Source: Anaspis maculata
Lineage: Eukaryota; Arthropoda; Insecta; Coleoptera; Scraptiidae
NCBI GenBank assembly: GCA_949128115.1
Contig: OX421964.1
Location: forward strand, 14,532,892-14,596,891
Length of the DNA stretch: 64,000 nucleotides
Direction of reading: 5' to 3'
Position numbers and translations under genes: made by a program. How positions within the stretch are numbered: position 1 is the stretch's first letter; the number at the start of each line of letters is the position of its first letter. Below are positions 22,132 through 32,542 of this stretch, piece after piece. The notes beneath the pieces are model-generated. The model did no database searches, had not been told where the DNA came from, and saw nothing but the letters and a program-made list of their open reading frames with translations.

Positions 22132-24147
22132 TTTCTGGACGTGGTTCAGGAGAGGTTCCTCCTTGCGTTTCCTGAGAGAATAATGAAGGTTCACAGCGTT
22201 CGGACTGATGTCAACAGTGACTGGTACTCACCATCTTTGAGAGCCATGGAGAATGATGTTTCCTTCTACGACATTCTTTACCGAAGAACAGGCGATCCCA
22301 ATATGTTGGGGGTGAGAAATAATCTCAGGAAGTTGTACCGAGTTGCTATTCGGAAGGCTAAAATAGCTTCGAATGACAACTACATTAACTCGAAAGACAA
22401 CAAGACCAGGGCAATGTAGGAGCTGATCAACGTGAGGCGTGGGGTTGGGAAGGCTGTAGCGGATGGTCTGACTGTTTCTCCTGATGACCTGAATATTTTC
22501 TTTACCGGCATTGCTGATGACTTGCTTGGCAGATTACCTCCGGCGTCGGTTGATCTGGTGCAAATGATGGCTGACAACGTAAATTTGATATCGTCCTTAG
22601 GGTCTGCGAATTATTTTTGGTTTGAGGAGGTGTCTTGCTCGAGGGTTCGCGATGTGGTGTCCGGGCTGAGAAATGGCAGGTCTAGGGACGTCTTTGGTTT
22701 GAGTGTCGAGATTCTAAAGACTGTTATTGACCCAATCCTTGTCCCTCTTACCAGACTCATAAATTTGTGTTTAACATCTGGCGTTTTTCCTGACTGTCTC
22801 AAGAGAGCCTTAGTGATACCCGTTGTCAAGAATAAGAGTGGTTGCGCCGCGGATCCCAACAATTACCGCCCTATCTCTATACTACCAGTCTTTTCTAAGA
22901 TCATTGAGAAAATTATGAACTACCAACTGATGTCCCACTTCGAGGCTAATAACCTTTTTTCGGATAGGCAATATGGTTTCAGGCGTGGCAGATCAACGTC
23001 GCAGGCATTGGTGGACTTTGTCGAGGACCTGGTGGAGGGGTTCGAGGAGGGAAATTGTGGTATGGCCACGTTTCTTGACGTCGGAAAGGCTTTCGATTGT
23101 GTTTCTCACTCGGTTCTGCTGCGCAAGCTTTACTTTTATAACGTCCACCCCAGTGCTTGTAGATTAATATCATCTTATCTTAGCGGGCGTACTCAGTCGG
23201 TGTCCCTTGCCTCGGCTTCGTCTTCGTCGCTCCCCATTGGACATGGGGTTCCGCAGGGATCTATCCTCGGGCCTACACTTTTTCTCATTTACGTGAATGA
23301 CTTGCCTTTCTCAGACGCTGGAGCGATATGGTTGTTTGCTGATGATACGGTTTTGTTTAGCTCGGCTGAGAGGTTCGGGGACGCTGTCGACATGGATACG
23401 GAGATGCGTCGGGTGGCGGAGCGGTGGTTTACCTTGAATCGATTAAGTCTGAACAACGAAAAATCCACTACTGTTCTTCATACATTAAACAGAGTACATG
23501 CAGATGACTACAGCGAGACCGCAAAGTTTTTGGGGCTGCATATTGACTCAGGTCTTTTGTGGGACCATTACGGCACTGTTCTTACTGGAAAACTGTCTAG
23601 ACAGATTTATTTGTTGAGGAGTTTGTCTGGATGTGTGTCGGGCTCTGTACTGCGCACCGCTTACTTTTCTCTAATTGAAACTCACCTGACTTACGCGTTG
23701 ATCGTTTGGGGACATTCGTCTATGAAAACTGACGTCTTTCGCCTTCAGCGAAGGGCCCTCCGGGTTATTGCAGGTATTGGCTACAGGGATAAGTGCAGAC
23801 CTTATTTTGTAAGAGAACAAATCATGACCCTGCCTTGTTTGTATATTCTCCAGTGCCTCCTTTATATCAAAAATAATTTGTCTGTGTTTCCGGTAAACTC
23901 CGATTTTCATGTACATGATACAAGAGGCAAAGATGCTTTGCGCCAACCATCTCTTCGACTCACCAGGTGTCGGATGGGCAGCAATTACTGGGCGGTAAAA
24001 TTTTTCAATAAGCTCCCTGAGAGGGTGAGAGTTTTGCCTGTCTCAAACTTCAAGAGAAATATCAAGAGATTTCTTCTTGATAAAGCGTTTTATTCTTGCG
24101 ACGAGTATCTTGACTCGGACTCAGATTTGATTGAGAGATTGTTTTAA
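22132..24147 (+). pseudogene. CR1/Jockey-superfamily ORF2, 5'-truncated, one stop
   Basis: The readable frame begins near 22132 directly against the family B fragment, includes a single TAG at 22417-22419 where TGG would fit, and then runs open for 571 codons to TAA 24145-24147. Reverse-transcriptase blocks are well kept: NYRPISILPVFSKIIEK, FLDVGKAFD, HGVPQGSILGP and the catalytic FADDTV. The thumb text LTYALIVWGHSS and QRRALRVIAGIGYR follows, and the C-terminal HDTRGKDALR..LPERVR block is typical of CR1-like and related insect and mollusc elements. The endonuclease and ORF1 are missing, as expected from incomplete reverse transcription. Apart from the single stop, the RT could still be functional. 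Confidence 0.85.
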
Positions 24148-24336
24148 TTCATTGTAAGTGCGTATGCTGCACAAAAACTTTGTCCGTTATTGTTTACAAT
24201 ATTGTGTACTTATTTATCAGCACAGTTTGCTGTTTGTTGGGGTTGCTTGTTTTAGTTCCAACCTCGTGTTCCTCCTTCACTTGACAAGTGTATAACTTTC
24301 GATAAGTTCACAATAAACGATTATTATTAAACAAAA
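24148..24336 (+). other. 3' UTR and end of the CR1-like element
   Basis: After the ORF2 stop comes about 190 bp ending with AATAAA (24312-24317), a short TTATTATTA repeat and an A-rich end. This resembles the microsatellite-like 3' ends of CR1-type elements. Confidence 0.55.
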
Positions 24337-24412
24337 ATTCTTTAATTCAAGTCCTGTACTAACGACTTCAACTTCCGATAATGTCCGATTAGCGACAGGA
24401 ACAAAAAGTAAT

Positions 24413-25743
24413 TTGAACATCACATTATCAACCAAGACCAAGAATCAAGCACTATTTTCTACTCGAGATTTGTCGAAAATGCAGCAGAAGCTTAACATGG
24501 GCACGAATCAGACATTGAAGTTAGCTAATTGTTTGAGAAAACCTGATTCTGGAACCAAATATAAAACAGTTGAAACTGATATAAGGCGCAAACTCAAAAT
24601 TAATCGTCATGAATTGGATGAGTATTTCACCGAAGAAGAGGCTGAATTCGAAGAGAACGATGCTAAAGAAAATCGACGAAGTGTTGTGAAAAGAACTGTT
24701 GTTTATTGCAAGAATGTTCCAAGTTTTATTCATATGGTAATGGCAAAACGAAAAATCTCTTATAACGACGTGAAATTATTCAAAATTGAACTTGATGGCG
24801 GTGGCGGCTTTTTCAAAATTTGCTTGAATATCGAAAGTACTCATAAAAGAGAAAATGATATGTTCAAAGATTCCAGTGTGAAAAAGATTTTCATCTTGGG
24901 CATTGTCAAGAATATAAAGAAAAATTATTTCAACGTGCGGTTTTTGTGGAGACTGTTGAAAATAGATGATTTATTTGGAGTGTTACACTTAAGCAACCGA
25001 TTTAAAACTGGCAAATATTTTGATGGGTCTTATGTCACACAGTTCTGCTCATCCTTGTACGTGGTGTGAATCAGCAAAGCGTAATCTGAAAGAATCAGGC
25101 CAAAAAAGGGCATTGAGCAATATAAAACAACATTTTTCAAACTGGACTGCCGATGAAAGTCATCCGAAGCGTTCAAAATTGTTTTGTAATGCTGTTTATG
25201 AACCTATACCTCAGAAAGAAAATAATGAACCTATAATAAAAATTCTCCCATCCCCCGAACTTCACTTGCTGTTGGGAACAGTGAACACAATATATAATAA
25301 TATTTTCAAGATTGCTCCAGAAATATGTAACGCATGGACAAAAATTCGTCACGTAGAAAGGGAAGCACTGCACGGCGGGACCTTCAATGGGAACTCGTGC
25401 AGAAAATTGCTGAAGAGAGTTGATTTTTTGGAAGAAAATCTACCCTTGGCCCTATTGAAATTTGCACTCTTTGAAAGCTTTCAACCAAGTGGTAGAATCA
25501 ACTTTTGGTAACCAGTTGGCCAAAGACTACAAAAGCAAGATTGCCGAATTCAAAATAGCTTTTCTGAAAATAGATATCAACGTTACTCCAAAAATTCATG
25601 CGGTCTTTTTTCATGTGGAGGAATTTTGCGCCATGTTTAATACAAGCCTAGGGTCGTTCAGCGAACAAGCTTCAGAAGCTGTGCATTCCGATTTTGTCAC
25701 TGTTTGGGATAGATTTAAAGTAAATGACTCCGAATTTTGCTAA
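24413..25743 (+). pseudogene. Transposon-type protein of an uncharacterised family, two frameshifts
   Basis: Three consecutive frames together read like one protein of about 440 residues. Frame 1 (24413 to about 25005) carries KIELDGGGGFFKICLNI and VKKIFILGIVKNI. Frame 2 (about 25005-25460) carries LMGLMSHSSAHPCTWCESAK, then PPELHLLLGTVN-like text (here SPELHLLLGTVN) and REALHGGTFNGNSCRKLL. Frame 3 (about 25460-25743) carries KAFNQVVESTFGNQLAKDY, VTPKIHAVFFHVEEFC and GSFSEQASEAVHSDF. I recognise this order of blocks from uncharacterised, multi-copy proteins in hemipteran and cnidarian genomes, but I know no name or proven function. The D, H, C-x2-C and E residues are spaced in a way that could suit a DDE-like nuclease; that is inference. 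It is clearly broken here. Confidence 0.6.
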
Positions 25744-26167
25744 AAAGCTATTATCTGCCGTTACATTTTATAATAGTAATCATGTCTAGAGGTATTGCAT
25801 TTAACTGACTGTATCTATGAAATAATATGTCAAATATTATACCTAATAAGTCGTTTGTTCCAATAATTAATTGTTTTTCTCATGTTGCCATTGATAAATT
25901 AAGTTTTTTTGTCGATTTAAATTATTCATGTATTATAAATGTTTCACGTTTTCCATAAAAAAATGGAAACGAACAATGACACAATTTTAGTGTTCTTTTT
26001 TTCTCAATGAAAATGTCATAATGAATTTCTTCCGCACATCAAAATTCTTGAAAATTTTTTTTGCCATTTTTCGTTTTGGCCGAACCGTGCTGTATCATCA
26101 AAAAGAAATTGTGAAAGGATTTTGGGATTTAGGTAGATATTCATTCGAATATGTCATACAAACGGTA
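25744..26167. other. AT-rich flank of the hAT element
   Basis: No gene or repeat is recognised. Confidence 0.4.
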
Positions 26168-26175
26168 CAATATTG

Positions 26176-28142
26176 TAGTGTTGCCGTCTAGACAAGACAA
26201 GAGTTGCCCTACTCTTGTCTTGTCTTGAAATATCAAGACTTTTTCAAAATTTTAAGACAAGACTCTAACTCTTGATGAAAATTTTTCAAGAGTCTAAATA
26301 GACTCTTGAAATAAAATTACTATAAAACCCCCTCTTCCAATAACAAAATACGTGACAGAAATATAAACATTTTTTAGCAAGAAAAACAGAGAATCTGTGA
26401 GGAGCAAGGGGCACCCTTCCAATAGAGACTGCGCTCCAATAAAATATTTTATTTGGGTATACTCACGTTCAAATTTCAGAACAAAGACCCACTTTCATTG
26501 ACACTGAAATTTATCATTTATGTGAATGCTGAAAGAAAAGGCTGCCACCGCCACCCCTGATCTGTTAGTAGATGTATTTCTGCGAAGAGGTCTTTTATAA
26601 AATGACAAGATACCATTTTATTGCCGTAGGTTGATGTCTGAGTAAATATAGTCAACTACTGTTCAGTTGAAAGAGTTTTCAAAAAATCGGGCACCACGAA
26701 AGGCAATAGAAACTTAGCTTACCGCAGTCTATCGGCTCAAATCGACTGAATAAGCAAGCCAAGAACAGTACCAGGTTGCCACATCAACGTCGAGAAACGG
26801 TCAACGAAAAAGAGTCACGGTCAAAAAAAAAGTCAATCAATCAACTTCAATATTTGCTGTTTGGTGTTCGAAACATTGCTGCTGCACGGTAAATGTAAAT
26901 AATCGGGTTTGAGTAGAAACCGGACTTCCCGGATGTCGTGCGGACGTGGTCCAAAATTTTTGTCGAAAATATACCGATTGTTTGCAGACCTGTGTCGGGT
27001 TCCCGTTTGTGTCAACCTGACGCGGGCAAGAAGACTTACTTTGCTCAAGTTGTGAAAAAAACACCAGCTTGATCGATATTTTGCCTTGGTACATTGAAAT
27101 GATATCTGGCTGCAGCTGTATGTTGTCTGGATCATTTTTCTTTCATTGGCGAAAAATACTATGTTTCGCAGCTATTGGTCAAAAGCCCCATCGAGCGACT
27201 CAATCTCTCAGAAGTTACGATCTGAGAAGACGCAGCTATTTTTTGGAGAAGAAAAATGAAGATGTTGGCAGTCCTTGAAAAAAAATCACTTGGACAAACT
27301 TTCGCTGGGAACCGGAAAAAACAGTAAAGACATACAGAGTCTAAAGGAGATGGCATGTGAATATATAATTACAAGACATGAACAGAATTCGACATGGCAT
27401 CTTTCTGGCAACGCTTTCCCATTCTCTAATGCAAAATTGATCAATTTATAGTGAACTGCCACTATAAACTAACAGGAAATCAAATTGTCTTCTCCTGATA
27501 TATAAAATTACAACATACAGAAAGATGCTGTATTGTGTTCTTTTGTTTCTCTTGATTTTCAATCGTAACTAGTGAATATTCATGGACTGTAGGCTGCCTA
27601 TCAGACACAGCCTGACAACCACGGTCAATGCATGATGACATGGTAGCTTGCCTAACGCGCAAGCGCGGAACAGATTCATCACTTTATTATTCTTCCAATT
27701 AAAACTCCTAACTCTGATCCCAAAGACAAGATATTTTATAACGTCTGTACTGATCTCGGTACTTTGGTTTCAACAAATAAAAAGGAAATAGGATAAAAAC
27801 CCATTGCAATCATTTACGTTTCAAGTGAATATAGTTTTAAGTAGTATTTTATCATACTTTTCACCCTTGATTATGTTATTTTAAGTTGTCAATTAATTCG
27901 GCAAGAAATCTCTGAGCAAATCACACAGTCAGTAGACAATAAAAACCATCAACAAAGAGGAGAATATCTGATTTTTTTTTTCATTTTTCTTTTCAAGAGT
28001 CTAATCAAGACTCTTGATCTTGACAGCCCTACTCTTGTCTTGTCTAGAAATTTCAAGACAAAAGTTTCTAGAGGTCTTGTCTAAGTCTTGACGCCTTTTC
28101 AAGACAAGAGTCTAGAAAGTCTAACTCTAGACGGCAACACTA
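26176..28142. mobile_element. hAT-type DNA transposon, 1967 bp
   Basis: The terminal inverted repeats are TAGTGTTGCCGTCTAGA (26176-26192) and its exact reverse complement (28126-28142). An 8-bp target duplication CAATATTG flanks both sides (26168-26175 and 28143-28150). TAGTG-type ends and an 8-bp duplication are diagnostic of hAT elements. Subterminal regions are full of CAAGACAAGAG and its inverse, the usual transposase-binding subrepeats. Inside there is only a decayed transposase trace at 26654-26749. The element is non-autonomous now. Confidence 0.88.
26654..26749 (+). pseudogene. Possible hAT C-terminal dimerisation remnant
   Basis: One frame reads NYCSVERVFKKSGTTKGNRN and ends at TGA 26747-26749. 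The S-x-ERVF-x-x-SG pattern followed by R..L resembles the hAT dimerisation region near the C-terminus. The upstream frame is not readable, so this rests on a short motif inside an element that is hAT by its ends. Confidence 0.4.
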
Positions 28143-28301
28143 CAATATTGTGTCTACTCATTCTTTGAACGTTTCAGGTTAATACAAACAGTTACATTAT
28201 TACAGAAAACCCGAACGGGGTGCAACGGAGGTGGATTATCTCCAACCACATTTACCCTTGGGTGAACTGTCGTGTGCTTCTTCAATTCCGACTTCAAAAC
28301 T

Positions 28302-29029
28302 ATGGCCACGGAGGCAGAAAGACCGTACATAAATTCTTCCGCTGCCAATTCACTCATAAAAAGCGGCCTAGTGAGGCTGGTGCCAGAAGAGCAGGTTTTT
28401 GTGATGGGGAAGATCCAAGAAAAACAGCTTGATGCATTTTTTCCGAAAGTGGTATGCACGTACAAGGCGAAACGAGATCGCCAACATGTCACCGCATAGA
28501 AGACATCGATACCACATTTTCGGAGGTCGTAAGAAAGAACAAACAATTTCTAATTCATGGAAGGTAAATTTACCCCAGAAATCTGCGTTAAGTACCGTCT
28601 TCCCAGTGATGACTACACTGTCCCAGTTGGACGTGATTTGTACTTCGAGGACACTATCATGGACATATAGATCCCTATCATCATTCATGAGGAAAGGCAG
28701 CAACTGAATCACGTCTTTTCTGTGAACAGTGCAATCTTCCAGCATGGAGACAACTGGTACAGAGACGGATTTCGCGACTTTTCTCAAAATTCAAGATTCC
28801 TAATTTCGACATAGTATCGCTCCCGGTGGTCACATATCAGAACAATTGTAGATTATTTGTTGTTCTTAGAAAACGAAAAACAATAGTTCATCTTGGCAGC
28901 CTGCGATCGAAGCCGCCAGTAAAATCACACTTGGATGTAATTAAAACGTCGTACCGGGCTTATGAAACACTTTTCAAGCTCGATGAAACCGAACTCGACC
29001 TATTCATCTTCAAAGATACTCCACTCTAG
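28302..29029 (+). pseudogene. Unrecognised coding remnant in several frames
   Basis: Starting at ATG 28302, a frame reads MATEAERPYINSSAANSLIK and continues to TAG 28497-28499. A second frame then gives RIEDIDTTFSEVVRKNKQFL, a third KFTPEICVKYRLPSDDYTVP and VGRDLYFEDTIMDI, and a last one (28826-29029) KSHLDVIKTSYRAYETLFKL. These pieces have normal protein-like composition and follow one another, which suggests one frameshifted gene. I do not recognise the family. It lies just beyond the hAT insertion and might be connected with the broken protein at 24413, but no shared motif supports that. Confidence 0.35.
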
Positions 29030-29359
29030 AAAAATGACTACGATTGTGGAGCTTGCGTACCTATGTCTTTTCGCTGAGGTGCTGATATCCGGGGTTCAAC
29101 ATCAGCCATAGCCCAATATCAAAATAATAATTTTTTGTCCTATGGTTGCCACATTATTAAGAATATTCTGGAATACATGGAGAATCCTTTTCCAGGTACG
29201 TATATACTCATGAAACAAAGATAATGCAAGTTTTACATGAACTTGAACTTTACATGTTATATACTTGAAACGATATGTTTCAGGACCAAAACTGTTTTCT
29301 TTCTCGAAAAAGGAGTTTCGAGGAATTCATCATGATGAATCTTGATGTTTCCGGTCATA

Positions 29360-29504
29360 CCTCGGGTTCCACCAAAATTTTAAGAGCAGATTAAATCTAT
29401 CACGCTGATAGTTGCTATGCACCAGCCAATAGGATGGCCGGTTGCTTAGTTACTATCAGAGTGATAAAGTAATCGCGCTGATAAAAGTTTGGTGGAACCC
29501 GAGG
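29360..29504. mobile_element. 145-bp palindromic MITE
   Basis: CCTCGGGTTCCACCAAA at the left is the exact inverse of TTTGGTGGAACCCGAGG at the right. Inner blocks CTATCA..CTGATAG also pair. The flanks give ATA on both sides, which may be the target duplication. No coding capacity. Confidence 0.75.
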
Positions 29505-29954
29505 ATAAAGTCTTGAAGACCATTGGCACAGGTGACAATGGTGCCATAGTAACTTTCCATGCCACTATAATACGCACGTTCTGCGACGAGCATACATACA
29601 TCCGTCTGTCATTTGCGAACAACTCTGTGCGAGCGTGGAGACCAGATCTATTGTTATTCGTGTAATCATTGGTTAAATATGAAATGCCTAATGACTCTTA
29701 GAAGCGAGAGAAATGTTGTAGAAGGGAGGTGCAAATGTGTGGAATGCAAAGGCAAAATTCATAATGAAATTTTTGTGATAATATAATTTAGTTTTCATTA
29801 TTGAGATTAGCAAATTCCACACTGAGCCGAGGCATCTGGCTTAGGACGTCTCTCGAACAGTCCAGCACGTATAAACCAGCGTGTTATGGAGCGGCGCCAC
29901 CGCCGATTGGGTAGATGTTTCTTACTCGGTCATTGAGATCTCCACCTGAATTAA
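29505..29954. other. Stretch between MITE and tandem array
   Basis: No gene is recognised. It leads directly into the first 275-bp unit. Confidence 0.4.
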
Positions 29955-31886
29955 ATGGTGCCTACCATCACGTTCTTTATGGCGGAAAAAAAATTGAATC
30001 ACCCAGCTGTTCCGTTTAAAGAAAAAGTTGAGAGCATGAATGTATTATCTAGCGCCAGGGGCCCCACGAACTTCCAGTCACTTCATCGAGTGACAGTGAT
30101 AGTGACGACAATGGAATGTATGGAAGAAATTGGGAAGCAGAAAAGGTAAAATTTCAAGAAATTGAATAAGCACAGTTATAAATTAAATACCAAAGAATTT
30201 TGTACAAATTAATTTCAACGTGCATAAAGATGGTGCCTACCATCACGTTCTTTATGGCGGAAAAAAAAATTGAATCACCCAGCTGTTCCGGTTAAAGAAA
30301 AAATTGGAAGCATGAATGTATTATCTAGCACCAGGGGCCCCACGAACTTCCAGTCACTTCCTCCAGTGACAGTGATAGTGACGACAATGGAACGTATGGA
30401 AGAAATTGGGAAGCAGAAAATGTAAAATTTCAAGAAATTGAATAAGTACAGTTATAAATTCAGTACCAAAGAATTTTGTACAAATTAATTTCAACGTGCA
30501 TAAAAATGGTGCCTACCATCACGTTCTTTATGGCGAAAAAAAAATGGAATCACCCAGCTGTTCCGTTCAAAGAAAAAGTTGGGAGCATGAATGTATTATC
30601 CAGCACCAGGGGCCCCACGAACATCCAGTCACTTCTTCCAGTGACAGTGATAGTGACGACAATGGAACGTATGGAAGAAATTGGGAAGCAGAAAATGTAA
30701 AATTTCAAGAAATTGAATAAGTACAGTTATAAATTCAATACCAAAGAATTTTGTACAAATTAATTTCAACGTGCATAAAGATGGTGCCTACCATCACGTT
30801 CTTTATGGCGGAAAAAAAAATTGAATCACCCAGCTGTTCCGGTTAAAGAAAAAATTGGAAGCATGAATGTATTATCTAGCACCAGGGGCCCCACGAACTT
30901 CCAGTCACTTCTTCCAGTGACAGTGATAGTGACGACAATGGAACGTATGAAAGAAATTGGGAAGCAGAAAATGTAAAATTTCAATAAATTGAATAAGTAG
31001 TTATAAATTCAGTACCAAAGAATTTTGTACAAATTAATTTCAACGTGCATAAAAATGGTGCCTTCCATCACGTTCTTTATGGCGAAAAAAAAAATGGAAT
31101 CATCCAGCTGTTCCGTTTAAAGAAAAAGTTGGAAGCATGAATGTATTATCTAGCACCAGGGGCCCCACGAACTTCCAGTCACTTCTTCGAGTGACAGTGA
31201 TAGTGACGACAATGGAATGTATGGAAGAAATTGGGAAGCAGAAAAGGTAAAATTTCAAGAAATTGAATAAGCACAGTTATAAATTAAATACCAAAGAATT
31301 TTGTACAAATTAATTTCAACGTGCATGAAAATGGTGCCTACCATCACGTTCTTTATGGTATGGCGGAAAAAAAATTGGATCACCCAGCTGTTCCGCTTAA
31401 AGAAAAATTGGAAGCATGAATGTATTATCTAGCACCAGGGGCCCCACGAACTTCCAGTCACTTCTTCCAGTGACAGTGATAGTGACGACAATAGAATGTA
31501 TGGAAGAAATTGGGAAGCAGAAAATGTAAAATTTCAATAAATTGAATAAGCACAGTTATAAATTAAATACCAAAGAATTTTGAACAAATTAATTTCAACG
31601 TGCATAAAGATGGTGCCTACCATCATGTTCTTTATGGCGGAAAAAAAAATTGAATCACCCAGCTGTTCCGGTTAAAGAAAAAATTGGAAGCATGAATGTA
31701 TTATCTAGCACCAGGGGCCCCACGAACTTCCAGTCACTTCTTCCAGTGACAGTGATAGTGACGACAATGGAACGTATGGAAGAAATTGGGAAGCAGAAAA
31801 GGTAAAATTTCGAGAAATTGAATAAGTACAGTTATAAACTCAGTACCAAAGAATTTTGTACAAATCAATTTCAACGTGAATAAAAA
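29955..31886 (+). repeat. Tandem array of seven units of about 275 bp, exon-like
   Basis: Unit starts (ATGGTGCC) lie at 29955, 30230, 30506, 30781, 31055, 31331 and 31610, giving spacings of 275, 276, 275, 274, 276 and 279. Units differ by scattered substitutions. One frame in each unit encodes an acidic serine/aspartate stretch, PVTSSSDSDSDDNGTYGRNW, followed by EAE. This is then followed by AAAG-GTAAAA or AAAT-GTAAAA, which could serve as a weak splice donor. Shortly after the array, a pyrimidine-rich acceptor TTTTTTTCTATTTAG (ending 31952) precedes an open segment. A related sequence at 38041-38660 lacks the stretch between donor and acceptor. The array is therefore either a non-coding satellite or a series of duplicated exons; I lean slightly to the second. 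Confidence 0.8.
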
Positions 31887-32542
31887 CAGCTGAGCAATAG
31901 AACAAAACCAGACTGTGAATATCAACTTCAACAAAACTTTTTTTCTATTTAGATGGTCATGCTGAGAGATAACATTAATTGTCGAAAGACCATTTTCATG
32001 AACGAAGACTGGATCATCGCTGCCATGCCTAATTGCAAGTAAACTCATAGATGGGGTGTTCAAAATAGAAGCCCTGATCAATGGAACCTGTACGGGACGA
32101 AGCGCGAGAGCACAGGGCAAGCTCTTCTTTATGAAAAAATGTTACCCCTGAACCCACGGCCGAGGAAAGCTATAATAGGTAAGACTAAAATGTGTATGCA
32201 TGGGCCTAGTTCAATAAACAGCCTTGCATTTTGCAACTTTGCAGTTTTTTCAGACTAAAAAGCATCCAATCCTGATTTTTATCAGATTTGTTTCGAAGTT
32301 AATGGATCGAATATGATTTACCCATAATTCAGCATTGAACCAATGAACCAAAATTGGAATCTGGTCAGATCTGACGATTAATCAGATTTGATCTGATCAA
32401 ATTAAAACAGATAAAGCTTTTTTTACCCGGGAATTTTACAGGAGTAATTCTTTTGTCTAAACAAAACGGAGATAGGATACACAACATTTTTTTCAAAATT
32501 GCTATCAATACCATTGATTCGTAAATATGTATTCAGGGAGAG
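31887..32542. other. Flank between array and fold-back element
   Basis: Apart from the candidate exon at 31953-32042, no gene is recognised. AT-rich. Confidence 0.4.
31953..32042 (+). CDS. Candidate terminal exon after the 275-bp array
   Basis: After the acceptor-like TTTCTATTTAG, 29 codons run open to TAA 32040-32042 and include DNINCRKTIFMNEDWIIAAM. Joined to the frame of the last array unit it stays open, so the array plus this piece could make an acidic protein with a short C-terminal tail. A diverged copy of the same text lies at about 38565-38625. There is no known domain, and evidence for expression is absent. Confidence 0.35.
   Translation: MVMLRDNINCRKTIFMNEDWIIAAMPNCK

Noticed and set aside
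28154..28787. Minus-strand ORFs of 130 and 139 codons
   Set aside because: Composition is unremarkable and there is no motif; the plus-strand pieces look more protein-like.
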